Below, one piece after another: positions 1 through 8,672 of a DNA stretch of 64,000 nt. The notes beneath the pieces are model-generated. The model saw only the letters and a program-made list of their open reading frames with translations, was not told the origin of the DNA and did no database searches. Positions within the stretch are counted from its first letter, which is position 1. Every line of letters starts with the position of its first letter. A program made the position numbers and the translations under genes. The stretch is from an uncultured Pelagibacteraceae bacterium (GTDB taxonomy: Bacteria > Pseudomonadota > Alphaproteobacteria > Pelagibacterales > Pelagibacteraceae), in the NCBI GenBank assembly GCA_902557785.1, contig CACEBP010000001.1, positions 22,913-86,912 on the forward strand, written 5' to 3'.

Positions 1-1
1 G

Positions 2-607
2 GAACCATATCGTATGTTTACTTCCAGAGCAGAATATAGATTAACTTTAAGAGCCGATAACGCAGACCAGAGATTAACAGATCTTGCAATAAATCTAGGC
101 ATAGCAGGATCTGAAAGAAAAAAAATATTTACAGAAAAGAAAAAAAATATTTCTTTACTTAATAATTTTTTAGAATCGAAATTCTTGACTCCAAATGAAG
201 CAAAAAAATTTGGTATTAAAATTTCGATGGACGGAGTTAAAAGATCATGCTTAGAAGTAATGGGTCAGCGAAAAGTAAATATGGCAAAAATAAGACAAAT
301 TTTTACTGACATTCCCCTATTTTCTGACTTAATAGAAAAGCAGGTTGTAACAGATGCTCATTATATTGGTTATCTTAAGAGACAGGAGCGGGATATTAAA
401 TCTTTTAAGAAAGATGAGTCAGTTATCATACCTAATAATATAAATTATGAAAATTTAAGTGGTTTGTCTAATGAAGTTAAGTCAAAGCTTATTTCTATAA
501 GGCCTAAAACGTTAGGACAGGCAATTAGAATTGACGGTGTCACGCCTGCAGCTATAATAATCTTATTATCGCACATTAAAAAGTTAAAATTCAAAGCTAC
601 TGCTTAA
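2..607 (+). CDS. mnmG: MnmG (GidA), tRNA uridine 5-carboxymethylaminomethyl modification enzyme, 3' part
   Basis: C-terminal 201 residues of the FAD-dependent subunit that, with MnmE, installs the cmnm5 group on wobble U34 of certain tRNAs in the cytoplasm. The reading frame is open from base 2, and the first visible residues EPYRMFTSRAEYRL are the highly conserved MnmG motif, so the gene clearly starts upstream of the window. The family is about 620 residues, so roughly two thirds is missing because of the window edge, not degradation. The GidA-associated helical domain follows, with the motif IRPKTLGQAIRIDGVTPAAI near the end. The stop overlaps the next start as TAATG (rsmG), the standard alphaproteobacterial arrangement. 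The first in-frame ATG at 14 is internal. Confidence 0.95.
   Translation, partial: EPYRMFTSRAEYRLTLRADNADQRLTDLAINLGIAGSERKKIFTEKKKNISLLNNFLESKFLTPNEAKKFGIKISMDGVKRSCLEVMGQRKVNMAKIRQIFTDIPLFSDLIEKQVVTDAHYIGYLKRQERDIKSFKKDESVIIPNNINYENLSGLSNEVKSKLISIRPKTLGQAIRIDGVTPAAIIILLSHIKKLKFKATA
84..99. other. Placeholder check: no parS at this position; see 884-899
   Basis: Nothing is annotated here. The two parS-like palindromes lie at 884-899 and 1053-1068 within rsmG; wherever the core of the first is quoted as 86-97 in this table it should be read as 886-897. Confidence 0.05.
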
Positions 608-1221
608 TGCAGGATAAAGAAGTTATAAGTATTCTTCAAAATAAGCTTAACTTTACTGGAAAAAATATATCTGACATTAAAATATTTATTAACGAATTGC
701 TTAAAGCTAACAAAAAGCGTAACTTTATCTCCAAAAGCACTGAACAAGTAATTTGGCACAGACATATCCTTGACTCAGCCCAACTAGTAAAATTTATTGA
801 CTTTTCAAAAAGCTCTTTGTCAGATTTAGGCTCTGGAGCTGGTTTTCCTGGCTTGATTTTAGCCTTATTCAACAAAAATAAGGACTTTCACGTGAAATTA
901 TATGAAAAATCACCAGTAAAAAGAGCTTTTTTGAAGGATATAAGTGATAGACTATCTTTAAAAATAGATGTTTATGGCAATGTCTACGAATATTTTATAG
1001 ATACAGATTACATTGTTTGCAGAGCTTTCAAAAAATTAGAGGCACTAATACAAGTTTCACGTGAAATCGCTAAAAAGTCACATAAATTAATAATTCTAAA
1101 AGGTCAAAACGCACAGGAAGAGTTAAAAAAAGCTTTCAATAAGGAAAAATACGATTATAAACTTGAAAATAGCATAACAAGTGAGGATTCTAAAATAATT
1201 ATAGTCGATTTTAAAAAATGA
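607..1221 (+). CDS. rsmG: RsmG (GidB), 16S rRNA G527 N7-methyltransferase
   Basis: Rossmann-fold SAM-dependent methyltransferase that methylates N7 of G527 in 16S rRNA. At 204 residues it has the normal family length. The SAM-binding glycine loop DLGSGAGFPG is at residues 73-82, preceded by the family's W-x-R-H-I-x-D-S motif around residues 50-57. The start shares one base with the mnmG stop (TAATG) and the stop overlaps the parA start as ATGA, so the genes are translationally coupled. The coding sequence also contains two parS-like palindromes (86-97 and 1055-1066), so this gene doubles as centromere DNA for the ParAB system next door. Confidence 0.96.
   Translation: MQDKEVISILQNKLNFTGKNISDIKIFINELLKANKKRNFISKSTEQVIWHRHILDSAQLVKFIDFSKSSLSDLGSGAGFPGLILALFNKNKDFHVKLYEKSPVKRAFLKDISDRLSLKIDVYGNVYEYFIDTDYIVCRAFKKLEALIQVSREIAKKSHKLIILKGQNAQEELKKAFNKEKYDYKLENSITSEDSKIIIVDFKK
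884..899. promoter_or_regulatory. parS: parS-like centromere site 1
   Basis: The sequence ACTTTCACGTGAAATT contains a perfect 12-base palindrome TTTCACGTGAAA (886-897), the core of the bacterial parS consensus TGTTTCACGTGAAACA. It lies inside rsmG about 320 bases upstream of parA. ParB proteins of this family bind parS and spread from it. Site identity is inferred from the match and its position; the outer bases do not fit the consensus well. Confidence 0.8.
1053..1068. promoter_or_regulatory. parS: parS-like centromere site 2
   Basis: The sequence AGTTTCACGTGAAATC carries the same 12-base core TTTCACGTGAAA (1055-1066) and an additional consensus G on the left. It is 169 bases downstream of the first site and still inside rsmG. 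Two exact copies of a 12-mer palindrome in an AT-rich genome next to parAB are very unlikely to be chance. Confidence 0.83.
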
Positions 1222-2003
1222 CGACAACAATTTCGGTGATTAATCAAAAGGGTGGAGTAGGAAAAACTACAACGGTAATAAATTTAGCTGCTTCTCTGTC
1301 CATTATGGGTCAAACAAATCTTGTTATTGATTTAGATCCACAAGGAAACGCTACTACAGGATTTGGCAAAAGTAATAGCGATGAAGATAAAAATATTTAC
1401 AATTTATTAATTAAAAAAATTAGCCTTAAGTATTCAATACAAAAAACTAATATACAAAATTTAGATATTGTTGGTTCACATGTAAATTTATCTGGTTTAG
1501 AAGTTGAAACTGCGAACGATTCTAAAAGAGCATTTGTTTTAAGAGAGATATTAGCATCAGAAAAATCAGGATTACTAAAAAAGTACGATAACATTTTCAT
1601 AGATTGTCCGCCATCTTTAAGTCTTCTTACGATAATGTCTCTTGTAGCTTCTGATGAGTTGTTAGTGCCATTGCAGACAGAATTTTTTGCTTTGGAAGGT
1701 ATAACTCAATTAGTTAAAACAATTGATAGAATTAAAGAAAACTTAAATCCTGAGTTATCTATCAGGGGGATATTATTAACAATGTTTGATAAAAGAAATA
1801 AACTCTCCACAGAAGTTGACAGGGAAGCAAGAAATTATTTTAAAGATAAAGTTTATAAAACTGTCATTCAAAGAAATGTAAGATTGTCTGAAGCACCATC
1901 GCACGGTTTACCTTGCGTCATTTATGATAAAAGTTGCGTTGGAAGTAAATCATATTTCAAATTGGCCGAAGAATTTAAAAATAAAATAGTGAGCACAGTA
2001 TGA
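1218..2003 (+). CDS. parA: ParA, chromosome-partitioning ATPase
   Basis: Deviant Walker-type ATPase that forms the DNA-bound gradient moving ParB-parS complexes and so segregates replicated origins. At 261 residues it has the size of chromosomal (Soj-type) ParA without an N-terminal helix-turn-helix. The deviant Walker A motif KGGVGKTT is at residues 11-18, a Walker A' LVIDLDPQGN near 36-45, and Walker B FIDCPPSL near 127-134. It overlaps rsmG by 4 bases (ATGA) and parB by 4 bases, so rsmG-parA-parB reads as one operon. Confidence 0.97.
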   Translation: MTTTISVINQKGGVGKTTTVINLAASLSIMGQTNLVIDLDPQGNATTGFGKSNSDEDKNIYNLLIKKISLKYSIQKTNIQNLDIVGSHVNLSGLEVETANDSKRAFVLREILASEKSGLLKKYDNIFIDCPPSLSLLTIMSLVASDELLVPLQTEFFALEGITQLVKTIDRIKENLNPELSIRGILLTMFDKRNKLSTEVDREARNYFKDKVYKTVIQRNVRLSEAPSHGLPCVIYDKSCVGSKSYFKLAEEFKNKIVSTV

Positions 2004-2851
2004 GTGGAAAAAAAAAAGGATTAGGACGAGGTTTATCAGCGCTGTTCGGAGATGACAAACCTATAGATAAAAAAAAACAAGTTAACCAATCTAACACTGT
2101 TTCTATAAGCAATTTAAGCCGTAATCCTTATCAGCCAAGACAGCAATTTAGCGAGGAAAAGCTTGAAGAATTAGCTAATTCTATTAAAAAAAACGGTATT
2201 ATCCAGCCTATAGCAGTACGTCCAAATAAATCTGAAAAAGGTAAGTACGAAATAGTTGCCGGGGAGAGAAGATGGATTGCTGCCCAAAGAGCAGGATTGC
2301 ATGAAATTCCAGTAACAATTTTAGATTTAAGTGATGTTGAGTCACTGGAGGTAGCTATTGTAGAAAATATTCAAAGAGATGATCTTAACCCTGTAGAGGA
2401 AGCAAGAGGTTATAAGAGATTAAATGAGGAATTTAAATATGATCATGACAGCATCTCAAAGTTAATGTCAAAAAGTCGTAGTCATGTCAGTAATACATTA
2501 AGGTTGTTATCATTACCATCAGACGTGATTGCAATGCTAGAAGAAGGTACTTTAACGTCGGGTCAAGCGAGGCCGTTAATTGGTATTTCTAATGCATCAT
2601 CAATTGCTGAGGAAATCGTCGCGAAAAATTACAGTGCTAGAAAAGTTGAATATTTAACTAGAAATAAAAAAGGCAATTTTAAAGAAAAACAGGTTGATGC
2701 AAATATTTTAAATGCCCAAGAGAAAATTGAAAAAAATCTTGGCTTAAAAGTAATCATACTAAATAAAAAAAAAAATTCTGGAAAAGTAATTATAGAATAT
2801 AAAGACTTAGAACAGTTTCAATTAATATCTGATTTATTGATTAAGCATTAG
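2000..2851 (+). CDS. parB: ParB, parS-binding CTPase of chromosome partitioning
   Basis: Sequence-specific DNA-binding CTPase that loads at parS and recruits ParA. The N-terminal tag KKGLGRGLSALFGDD (residues 4-19) is the classic ParB start. The ParB/Srx CTP-binding fold has its GERR motif at 88-91 and ENIQRDDLNPVEEA at 122-135; the helix-turn-helix that reads parS is about 150-170; a C-terminal dimerisation domain follows to residue 283. Its start overlaps parA by 4 bases. The 3' end overlaps the convergent holA by 11 bases with no visible terminator. Its likely targets are the two sites in rsmG. Confidence 0.97.
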   Translation: MSGKKKGLGRGLSALFGDDKPIDKKKQVNQSNTVSISNLSRNPYQPRQQFSEEKLEELANSIKKNGIIQPIAVRPNKSEKGKYEIVAGERRWIAAQRAGLHEIPVTILDLSDVESLEVAIVENIQRDDLNPVEEARGYKRLNEEFKYDHDSISKLMSKSRSHVSNTLRLLSLPSDVIAMLEEGTLTSGQARPLIGISNASSIAEEIVAKNYSARKVEYLTRNKKGNFKEKQVDANILNAQEKIEKNLGLKVIILNKKKNSGKVIIEYKDLEQFQLISDLLIKH

Positions 2852-3827
2852 CTATATTGCAAATATCTATTAATAATTTTTTCATTAGCAGTTGACGGTT
2901 TATGCTAGAATTGCTTTTTATTAATAGCTCTAATTCATAGGTTTTATTAAGAGCTTCATTAATCTTTTTTCTATCCCATTTTGTTGCTTGCAACGTAAAA
3001 TTTGCTTTATCTTTCCAAAATATCGGCGGTTTTATCATGTTTATTGCTTGTTCTAATCCTACAGAGTTTGAATTATGGTTTATTTCTGAAAGTTTGTTCA
3101 ACCGATGATTAATTATATTCAAATATAAAACATTCTTTTCGGGTTCTAAAATCGTATTATTGATTAATCTATTTGTTTTTACTTTATCACCGTTGAGTGT
3201 TTGATCTTTTAATAAATTAAAATCCTCATTTGTATTTATATTTAAGAGTTCTTTTAATTTATCCTCGTCAATAATGTTTTTATCAAACAATAATGAAATC
3301 TTTTGAATTTCATTCTCTAATTTACTTCTATCTAGGTTACAGCTATCAATTATTAATTTTATAGAACGTTCTGTGAGTCCTTTAAAATTTTTTAACCTTT
3401 CCATTATTATTTTTTTTATATTAATCTCATTATCCTCATAACAAGCTATTATTGAATAATTTTTTGAATTCTCGAAATAATTTCTTAATTTAGATTTTTT
3501 ATCTAATTGGTTTGCAAATAAGAAAATTTTTTGATTTTTTAATTTATTTTCTATTTCTTTAACTATTTGAATAAACTTGTCGTCACATTGATCTACAATA
3601 AAGATTTTGTTTTCGTCAAACAAAGAAATATTGAATAGATTATTGTAAAAAACATCTTCATGTTTAAAGATTTCATCTTGGCTTATAGAAATTATACTTG
3701 TAGTAAATTTTGACTTAATCCTTCTCTTAAATTCATTTTTAAGTCCTAAATTGTATCCGTAAAATAATAATAATTTATAATTGAATAAATCTTCATTTTT
3801 CTCTGCTACATAACTTTTAATTATCAT
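2841..3827 (-). CDS. holA: HolA, DNA polymerase III delta subunit
   Basis: Clamp-loader subunit that opens the beta sliding clamp. The 328-residue length matches the family. The N-terminal region shows the delta-subunit pattern (LLFYGYNLGLK near residues 20-30, IISISQDEIFK, then NNLFNISLFDENKIFIVDQ), a degenerate AAA+ fold without a working Walker A, as expected for delta; the C-terminal collar domain ends the protein. It is last in a minus-strand run DUF3576-leuS-lptE-holA and its start overlaps lptE by 11 bases. leuS-lptE-holA is a widely conserved proteobacterial order, which supports the call despite weak sequence conservation. Confidence 0.85.
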   Translation of the reverse strand: MIIKSYVAEKNEDLFNYKLLLFYGYNLGLKNEFKRRIKSKFTTSIISISQDEIFKHEDVFYNNLFNISLFDENKIFIVDQCDDKFIQIVKEIENKLKNQKIFLFANQLDKKSKLRNYFENSKNYSIIACYEDNEINIKKIIMERLKNFKGLTERSIKLIIDSCNLDRSKLENEIQKISLLFDKNIIDEDKLKELLNINTNEDFNLLKDQTLNGDKVKTNRLINNTILEPEKNVLYLNIINHRLNKLSEINHNSNSVGLEQAINMIKPPIFWKDKANFTLQATKWDRKKINEALNKTYELELLIKSNSSINRQLLMKKLLIDICNIANA

Positions 3828-4290
3828 CTGATATTTTATTCAGTCTATTATAAATTTTATCAATCAAGTTGTCTGTCAATGTGGCAACTAATTTTTTTTC
3901 GTTGCTTAATGTGTTCATGCTGTGTGTAGATACTTTGTAGTCACCAGTTTCAGAGATATTAAATGTTTTCTCTACAGTTTTTCCAACAAATTTATAAGTT
4001 ATTTTACTATTTATAACTAATTGATAGGAAGTAATTTCATTCTTAATGTTTTTGTTTTTTACCAATTTTTGTTTTTGAGTATTTATTGATAATGATAGTT
4101 TATTTACACTATTTGGAGAATTATTTATCATCAACCTATTTTTTAAGTTGTAATTAATCCTCTTTTCTCCACTCAAAGAAATATCAATGATATTAAAGTT
4201 TGCACTAGATTTATTTACTAAGGAATAACCACACCCATAAAGTAGCAAACTCACTGTAATAATATTTATGATTTTTTTAATAGCTCTCAT
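3817..4290 (-). CDS. lptE: LptE-like LPS-assembly lipoprotein
   Basis: Small outer-membrane lipoprotein expected to plug the LptD barrel that inserts lipopolysaccharide. The 157-residue product starts with a positively charged N-terminus and a hydrophobic stretch, then the lipobox LLYGC with Cys at about residue 20. The following segment carries the LptE pattern: a short beta-rich domain with an R-x-N-Y-x-L-K-N-R-L stretch around residues 44-54. Sequence identity to characterised LptE is not something I can measure, so the call leans on the lipobox, size and position between leuS and holA, where lptE normally sits. The stop overlaps holA by 11 bases. Confidence 0.75.
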   Translation of the reverse strand: MRAIKKIINIITVSLLLYGCGYSLVNKSSANFNIIDISLSGEKRINYNLKNRLMINNSPNSVNKLSLSINTQKQKLVKNKNIKNEITSYQLVINSKITYKFVGKTVEKTFNISETGDYKVSTHSMNTLSNEKKLVATLTDNLIDKIYNRLNKISDDN

Positions 4291-6807
4291 TTAATTACTT
4301 ACAATATAATTTATAATTTTATCTTTCACAAAGATAGTTTTGGTTATTTTTTTATTTTTTATATATTTTTTTGCTTTAGAGTTTCGTAAGACTATTTGAT
4401 TGATATCATCTTCCTTACTATTTTTTTCCACAGAAATAACATCCCTGGTTTTTCCATTCACTTGAACTGCAAACTTAACTTTTTTTATCACCGAATTGAT
4501 ATCTATTGTTGGCCATTTATTTGGGTTTTTACATTTCAAGAGATCTAAACATTCTCGAGCTAAATGTGGAATAAAAGGTATCATAAGTTTCATAATATTT
4601 TCTATGTTGTCCTTTAAAATTTTAACACTCACATTTAAATTTACACTGCGATTTATAAAGTTGTATAACTCATAAAAAAGTGCAACAGAAACATTAAACC
4701 TAAATTTTTGAATCGATTTGTCTATTTTTGAAATATAAGAATTTATTTCTTCATTAAACTTTTTCTCTAGATTTTTATCTGAACCATTATCTTTTTTTTG
4801 TATGATCGATATATTAAGATTCCAAATTTTTTGTAAAAATTTATTTGCAGAGGCCACTCCTACGTCAGACCATTGAACATCTTTTTCTGGAGGGCTATCT
4901 GATAAGATAAACCATCTAACTGCATCGGCTCCATATTGATTAATCATTGTCTCAGGGTCTATTGTATTTTTTTTTGATTTAGACATAGACTCAGGAGGGC
5001 CAACTATGACTTTGCTTTTATCTATTTTTTTTTGGTATTTATTTTCTTCTAATTTTTCAACTTCTGAAGGGTACAACCAATTACCCAGTTCATCTCGATA
5101 TGACTCATGACAAACCATGCCTTGAGTAAATAAATTTTTAAAAGGTTCAGAGATTCCTACGTTTTTGTGGCACTTGCTTATTGCTTTTGAAAAAAACCTA
5201 GAATACAGCAAGTGTAAAATTGCGTGTTCAATTCCTCCAATATACTGATCAATTGGCATCCAATATTTAATTTTTTTTTGATCAAATGGAGAACTTCTGT
5301 GATTTGGACTACAGAATCTCAGGAAGTACCACGATGAGTCAACAAAAGTGTCCAAGGTGTCTGTTTCTCGAATAGCTTTCTTCCCAGTTTTTTTTTGAAT
5401 TGTGTTCTTCCAAGTGGGATGGTTATCCAAAGGATTGCCATTAGAATTAAGATCAATATCTTCAGGTAGTTTAATTGGAAGCTCGCTTTTATCAACAGTA
5501 TGAACTGATCCATCCTCTAAATATATTACCGGTATAGGACATCCCCAATAACGTTGCCTAGAAACACCCCAATCTTTCAGACGAAAAAGTGTCTTTTTTT
5601 TTCCGATACCTTTATTTTCAATATTTTTTATAATAGTGATCTTTGCTTCATTTACGTTTAAACCATTTAAAAATTCTGAGTTAATAAGTTTACCATCTCC
5701 AGTATAAGCTTCTTTGAGATCTTGATTGTTAACACCATTAGAAACAACTTGTTTTATTTCAAGATTATATTTAGTTGCAAAATCAAAATCTCTTTGATCA
5801 TGTGCTGGACATCCAAATATTGCTCCAGCCCCGTAATCCATTAAAACAAAATTAGCAAAATATATTGGAATTTTTTTATTATTTATAAAAGGATGTTCTG
5901 CTAACAAATTAGTTTTAAAACCTTCTTTTTCTGCGTTAGCCAAAGCTTCTTCAGTGGTGCCTGTTTTATCACATTTTTTTTTGAAAGAATGGAATTCAGG
6001 ATTTTTTTCAAATAATTTTTTCAAAGGATGGTCCGTAGATAATGCTAGAAAACTAGCTCCAAAAATTGTATCAGGGCGAGTCGTAAAAACTTTAATTTTT
6101 TGGTTCATCCCAGCTATTTTAAATTCTAATTCACATCCAAAAGATTTACCTATCCAGTTTTTTTGCATTAACTTGACTTTTTCTGGCCAACCATCTAGCT
6201 CTTCTAAGTCATTTAAAAGTTCTTCAGAAAATTTTGTGATATTAAAAAACCATTGTGAAAGTTTCTTTCTTTCAACTATGGCATTTGATCTCCAACCTCT
6301 TCCATTAATCACCTGCTCGTTTGCAAGAACTGTTTTCTCCACAGGGTCCCAATTAACATAAGTTTCTTTACGGGAAACTAACCCTTGATTGTAAAAATCA
6401 ATAAATAATTCTTGTTGATGTTTATAATAATCTTCATCGCATGTGGAAATTTCTAGATCCCAATCTATTGATAGACCAAGCATTTTAAGTTGTTCTTTCA
6501 TAATTTTAATGTTTTTTTTTGTCCAATCCTTAGGATGTAAGTTATTTAATTTAGAGGCATTTTCAGCTGGAAGTCCAAATGAGTCCCAACCCATTGGGTG
6601 TAAAACGTTAAAACCATTTAAATATTTGTACCGCGCCACTACATCACCAATTGTATAGTTTCTAACGTGACCCATATGTATTTTTCCGGACGGGTAAGGA
6701 AACATTTCTAAACAATAAAATTTTTTACCTTTATCATTATATAGTTTTTCTTTAGCAAATTTATTTTGCCATTTCTTTTCAATTGCCTGAAAGCTTATTC
6801 TCTCCAT
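4291..6807 (-). CDS. leuS: Leucyl-tRNA synthetase
   Basis: Class I aminoacyl-tRNA synthetase charging tRNA-Leu in the cytoplasm. The 838-residue length is normal for bacterial LeuRS. The HIGH-type signature is [13 protein letters not shown] with HMGH at residues 44-47; the editing domain CP1 follows (TTRPDTIFG and the [21 protein letters not shown] segment); the KMSKS-type loop reads MSKSK at about 608-612. The gene starts 16 bases after the DUF3576 lipoprotein gene and ends directly against lptE, so all four genes are likely cotranscribed. Confidence 0.98.
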   Translation of the reverse strand: MERISFQAIEKKWQNKFAKEKLYNDKGKKFYCLEMFPYPSGKIHMGHVRNYTIGDVVARYKYLNGFNVLHPMGWDSFGLPAENASKLNNLHPKDWTKKNIKIMKEQLKMLGLSIDWDLEISTCDEDYYKHQQELFIDFYNQGLVSRKETYVNWDPVEKTVLANEQVINGRGWRSNAIVERKKLSQWFFNITKFSEELLNDLEELDGWPEKVKLMQKNWIGKSFGCELEFKIAGMNQKIKVFTTRPDTIFGASFLALSTDHPLKKLFEKNPEFHSFKKKCDKTGTTEEALANAEKEGFKTNLLAEHPFINNKKIPIYFANFVLMDYGAGAIFGCPAHDQRDFDFATKYNLEIKQVVSNGVNNQDLKEAYTGDGKLINSEFLNGLNVNEAKITIIKNIENKGIGKKKTLFRLKDWGVSRQRYWGCPIPVIYLEDGSVHTVDKSELPIKLPEDIDLNSNGNPLDNHPTWKNTIQKKTGKKAIRETDTLDTFVDSSWYFLRFCSPNHRSSPFDQKKIKYWMPIDQYIGGIEHAILHLLYSRFFSKAISKCHKNVGISEPFKNLFTQGMVCHESYRDELGNWLYPSEVEKLEENKYQKKIDKSKVIVGPPESMSKSKKNTIDPETMINQYGADAVRWFILSDSPPEKDVQWSDVGVASANKFLQKIWNLNISIIQKKDNGSDKNLEKKFNEEINSYISKIDKSIQKFRFNVSVALFYELYNFINRSVNLNVSVKILKDNIENIMKLMIPFIPHLARECLDLLKCKNPNKWPTIDINSVIKKVKFAVQVNGKTRDVISVEKNSKEDDINQIVLRNSKAKKYIKNKKITKTIFVKDKIINYIVSN

Positions 6808-6823
6808 ACAAATGACTATTTAT

Positions 6824-7351
6824 TTACTTTTTTTTTCTTTGTTCAACTTCTATCTGTGCTGCTTTTCGTAAAATAGAACTCTGCAATTCACTTACTAGTA
6901 TGGAATTCTCAACTAAATTTATTTTACATGATTGATTCATCGAGCATTTTTTTTTATGAATAACAACTTTAAGACTATCGCTTCTAACTTCGTTAGATAA
7001 AAAACGAACAGTAATTTTTATGGACTCATCTCTTTGTGAACCGTCTGTATACCAGTCTGAGATAATAGTGCCCCCAGAATAATCTACCGTTGACATTGGT
7101 ATAAAATCTAGAACATCTAATGAAGCACGCCATAAAGGATTTGATGTACTAAATTCATAAGTAGTACCCCTGCCTTTACCTAATTTGCTAAGAGTAACAC
7201 CTCGACCCTCTTCAACATTTTTCTTGGCCCTTTCTATACCTTTAATTGGATTATCTTTAGCGGGTGAATATTTAAAAAAATTTCCACACGAAGTTAAAAA
7301 AAGTGAAAAAAGAGTAAAAAAAAATATTTTTATTAGAATTTTCGAAAACAT
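6824..7351 (-). CDS. DUF3576-type outer-membrane lipoprotein
   Basis: Predicted lipoprotein of unknown role in the envelope. After a hydrophobic N-terminus comes the lipobox LTSC, then a soluble domain of about 150 residues containing RAKKNVEEGRGVTLSKLG and the SNPLWRASLDVLDFIPMSTVDYSGG stretch that I associate with the alphaproteobacterial DUF3576 family, typically found just upstream of leuS. Two starts are possible: ATG at 7369 or ATG at 7351. I prefer 7351 because an AAAGG ribosome-binding site sits 6 bases before it; 7369 has a closer, poorer AGGA. Both give a lipoprotein signal. Length from 7351 is 175 residues. Confidence 0.8.
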   Translation of the reverse strand: MFSKILIKIFFFTLFSLFLTSCGNFFKYSPAKDNPIKGIERAKKNVEEGRGVTLSKLGKGRGTTYEFSTSNPLWRASLDVLDFIPMSTVDYSGGTIISDWYTDGSQRDESIKITVRFLSNEVRSDSLKVVIHKKKCSMNQSCKINLVENSILVSELQSSILRKAAQIEVEQRKKK

Positions 7352-7369
7352 TTTTACCTTTATAAACAT

Positions 7370-7566
7370 AATTCCTGATAAACTATAGCTGGAGATTGGA
7401 ATAAGTTAAAATATAGCATAATCACTAGCTTTATTTACTGTGATATAAATACAACATAACACAGAAAAAACCAGACTTTTTGGGGAAAATAAAGAAAAAA
7501 AGGCACTTAAAAGCTAATAATACTCCCATAAATTAATTCAATTAATTTAATAACAAAGGAAAAAAC
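7370..7566. promoter_or_regulatory. Divergent intergenic region between the DUF3576-leuS operon and the porin
   Basis: About 200 bases without a gene, one of the longest spacers in the window. It must hold promoters in both directions. The best porin promoter candidate is an extended -10, TGATATAAA at 7441-7449, which would give a leader of about 110 bases; no convincing -35 lies 17 bases before it. The porin has a good ribosome-binding site, AAAGGA, at about 7555-7560. No small ORF or RNA family is recognised here. Confidence 0.4.
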
Positions 7567-8652
7567 ATGAAAAAAATAGTAGCAATATTATCAGTTGTGT
7601 TATTTTCATTCGGCGTAGCAAAAGCTGGTGAATTATCTATAACTGGTAGTGCAAAAGCTTCGTATGCAATTGTGTCTTCTGACGGAACTGCAGCACAAGC
7701 TGAAGTAGCTCCAGGTCTTGGTATTTCAAATGAATTTACTCTAGGCGCAAGCGGTGAGCTAGACAATGGTTACACATGGTCATACGCAATCGATATCGAT
7801 TCAGTAGAATCAGGTGCAACTAACGATGACGCAAAATTAACACTTACAACTCCACAAGGAACAATCGGTATGTTCTTAGGTGAAGGTGCATTAGGTGTAG
7901 ATAACGCTGCATCACAATCAGTAATCTCAAGACCATCTGACACATCTTACGCAGAGCTTATGGCAGATACTTTTGATATTGATGGTTTTGATAACATTCA
8001 ATACCACACTCCAGCAGGTTTAATACCTTTTGGAACTTCATTTAAAATTGGTTACGCTCCTTCAGGGCAAGCATCAGCTGCAAACGACTTTAAAAAAACT
8101 GGTTCAGCAGATGATGGACAACCAACTGTAGATACAGATCCAACAGATGGTATCACTTTAGATGGTGGTGGAGATTCAGTTACTCACTATCAAGTTAAAG
8201 TAACAGAGATTCCAATGTTAGACGGTCTAACAATTGGTGCTGACTATTTAGATTTTGATGGTGTAAATCAATCAAGCGAACAACAAGCTGAGTCTGGTGC
8301 ATACTTTGCAACATTTGCAGCTGGTCCAGTAGTAGTTGGTTACAGCAAAAACTTCTATGCTGCAGCAATGAATAACATTACTACAGAGCAAGTTGAGAGA
8401 GTAGAAAACAGAAAATACTCTATTGGTTTCAACGTGAACGATAACTTGTCAGTTTCTTACGAAAATGAAGAGTCAGTACCTTCATTATCTAAAGGAACAA
8501 CAACGTACACAATGGAGTCAACTGGTGTTCAAGCAGCTTACACAATGGGTGGAATGACTCTTGGTTTAGCTTTGAATAACCACGACAACGCATCTTACAC
8601 GCAAAACAAAGACGTTAAAGATACTGTATTTACAGTAGAAATGGCGTTTTAA
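7567..8652 (+). CDS. Gram-negative porin, outer-membrane beta barrel
   Basis: Trimeric-type porin expected to let small solutes cross the outer membrane. The 361-residue product has an obvious signal peptide ending AKA|G around residue 20-21, alternating beta-strand pattern, many Gly/Asp/Asn turns, and ends with the aromatic residue Phe (EMAF), the recognition signal for the BAM complex. The base and codon use differ from neighbours: AAC, TAC and TTC are preferred far more often and the charged Lys/Ile bias is gone, consistent with a very highly expressed gene. It is a single-gene unit, with a strong Shine-Dalgarno and an intrinsic terminator directly after the stop. Confidence 0.88.
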   Translation: MKKIVAILSVVLFSFGVAKAGELSITGSAKASYAIVSSDGTAAQAEVAPGLGISNEFTLGASGELDNGYTWSYAIDIDSVESGATNDDAKLTLTTPQGTIGMFLGEGALGVDNAASQSVISRPSDTSYAELMADTFDIDGFDNIQYHTPAGLIPFGTSFKIGYAPSGQASAANDFKKTGSADDGQPTVDTDPTDGITLDGGGDSVTHYQVKVTEIPMLDGLTIGADYLDFDGVNQSSEQQAESGAYFATFAAGPVVVGYSKNFYAAAMNNITTEQVERVENRKYSIGFNVNDNLSVSYENEESVPSLSKGTTTYTMESTGVQAAYTMGGMTLGLALNNHDNASYTQNKDVKDTVFTVEMAF

Positions 8653-8672
8653 TTAAGCGTTTAATATAAATA

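Noticed and set aside
84..99. Entry at 84-99 in the feature list and the core '86-97' quoted in the rsmG entry
   Set aside because: These are a dropped digit: the first parS-like site is at 884-899, core 886-897. Nothing is present at 84-99 and the low-confidence entry should be ignored.
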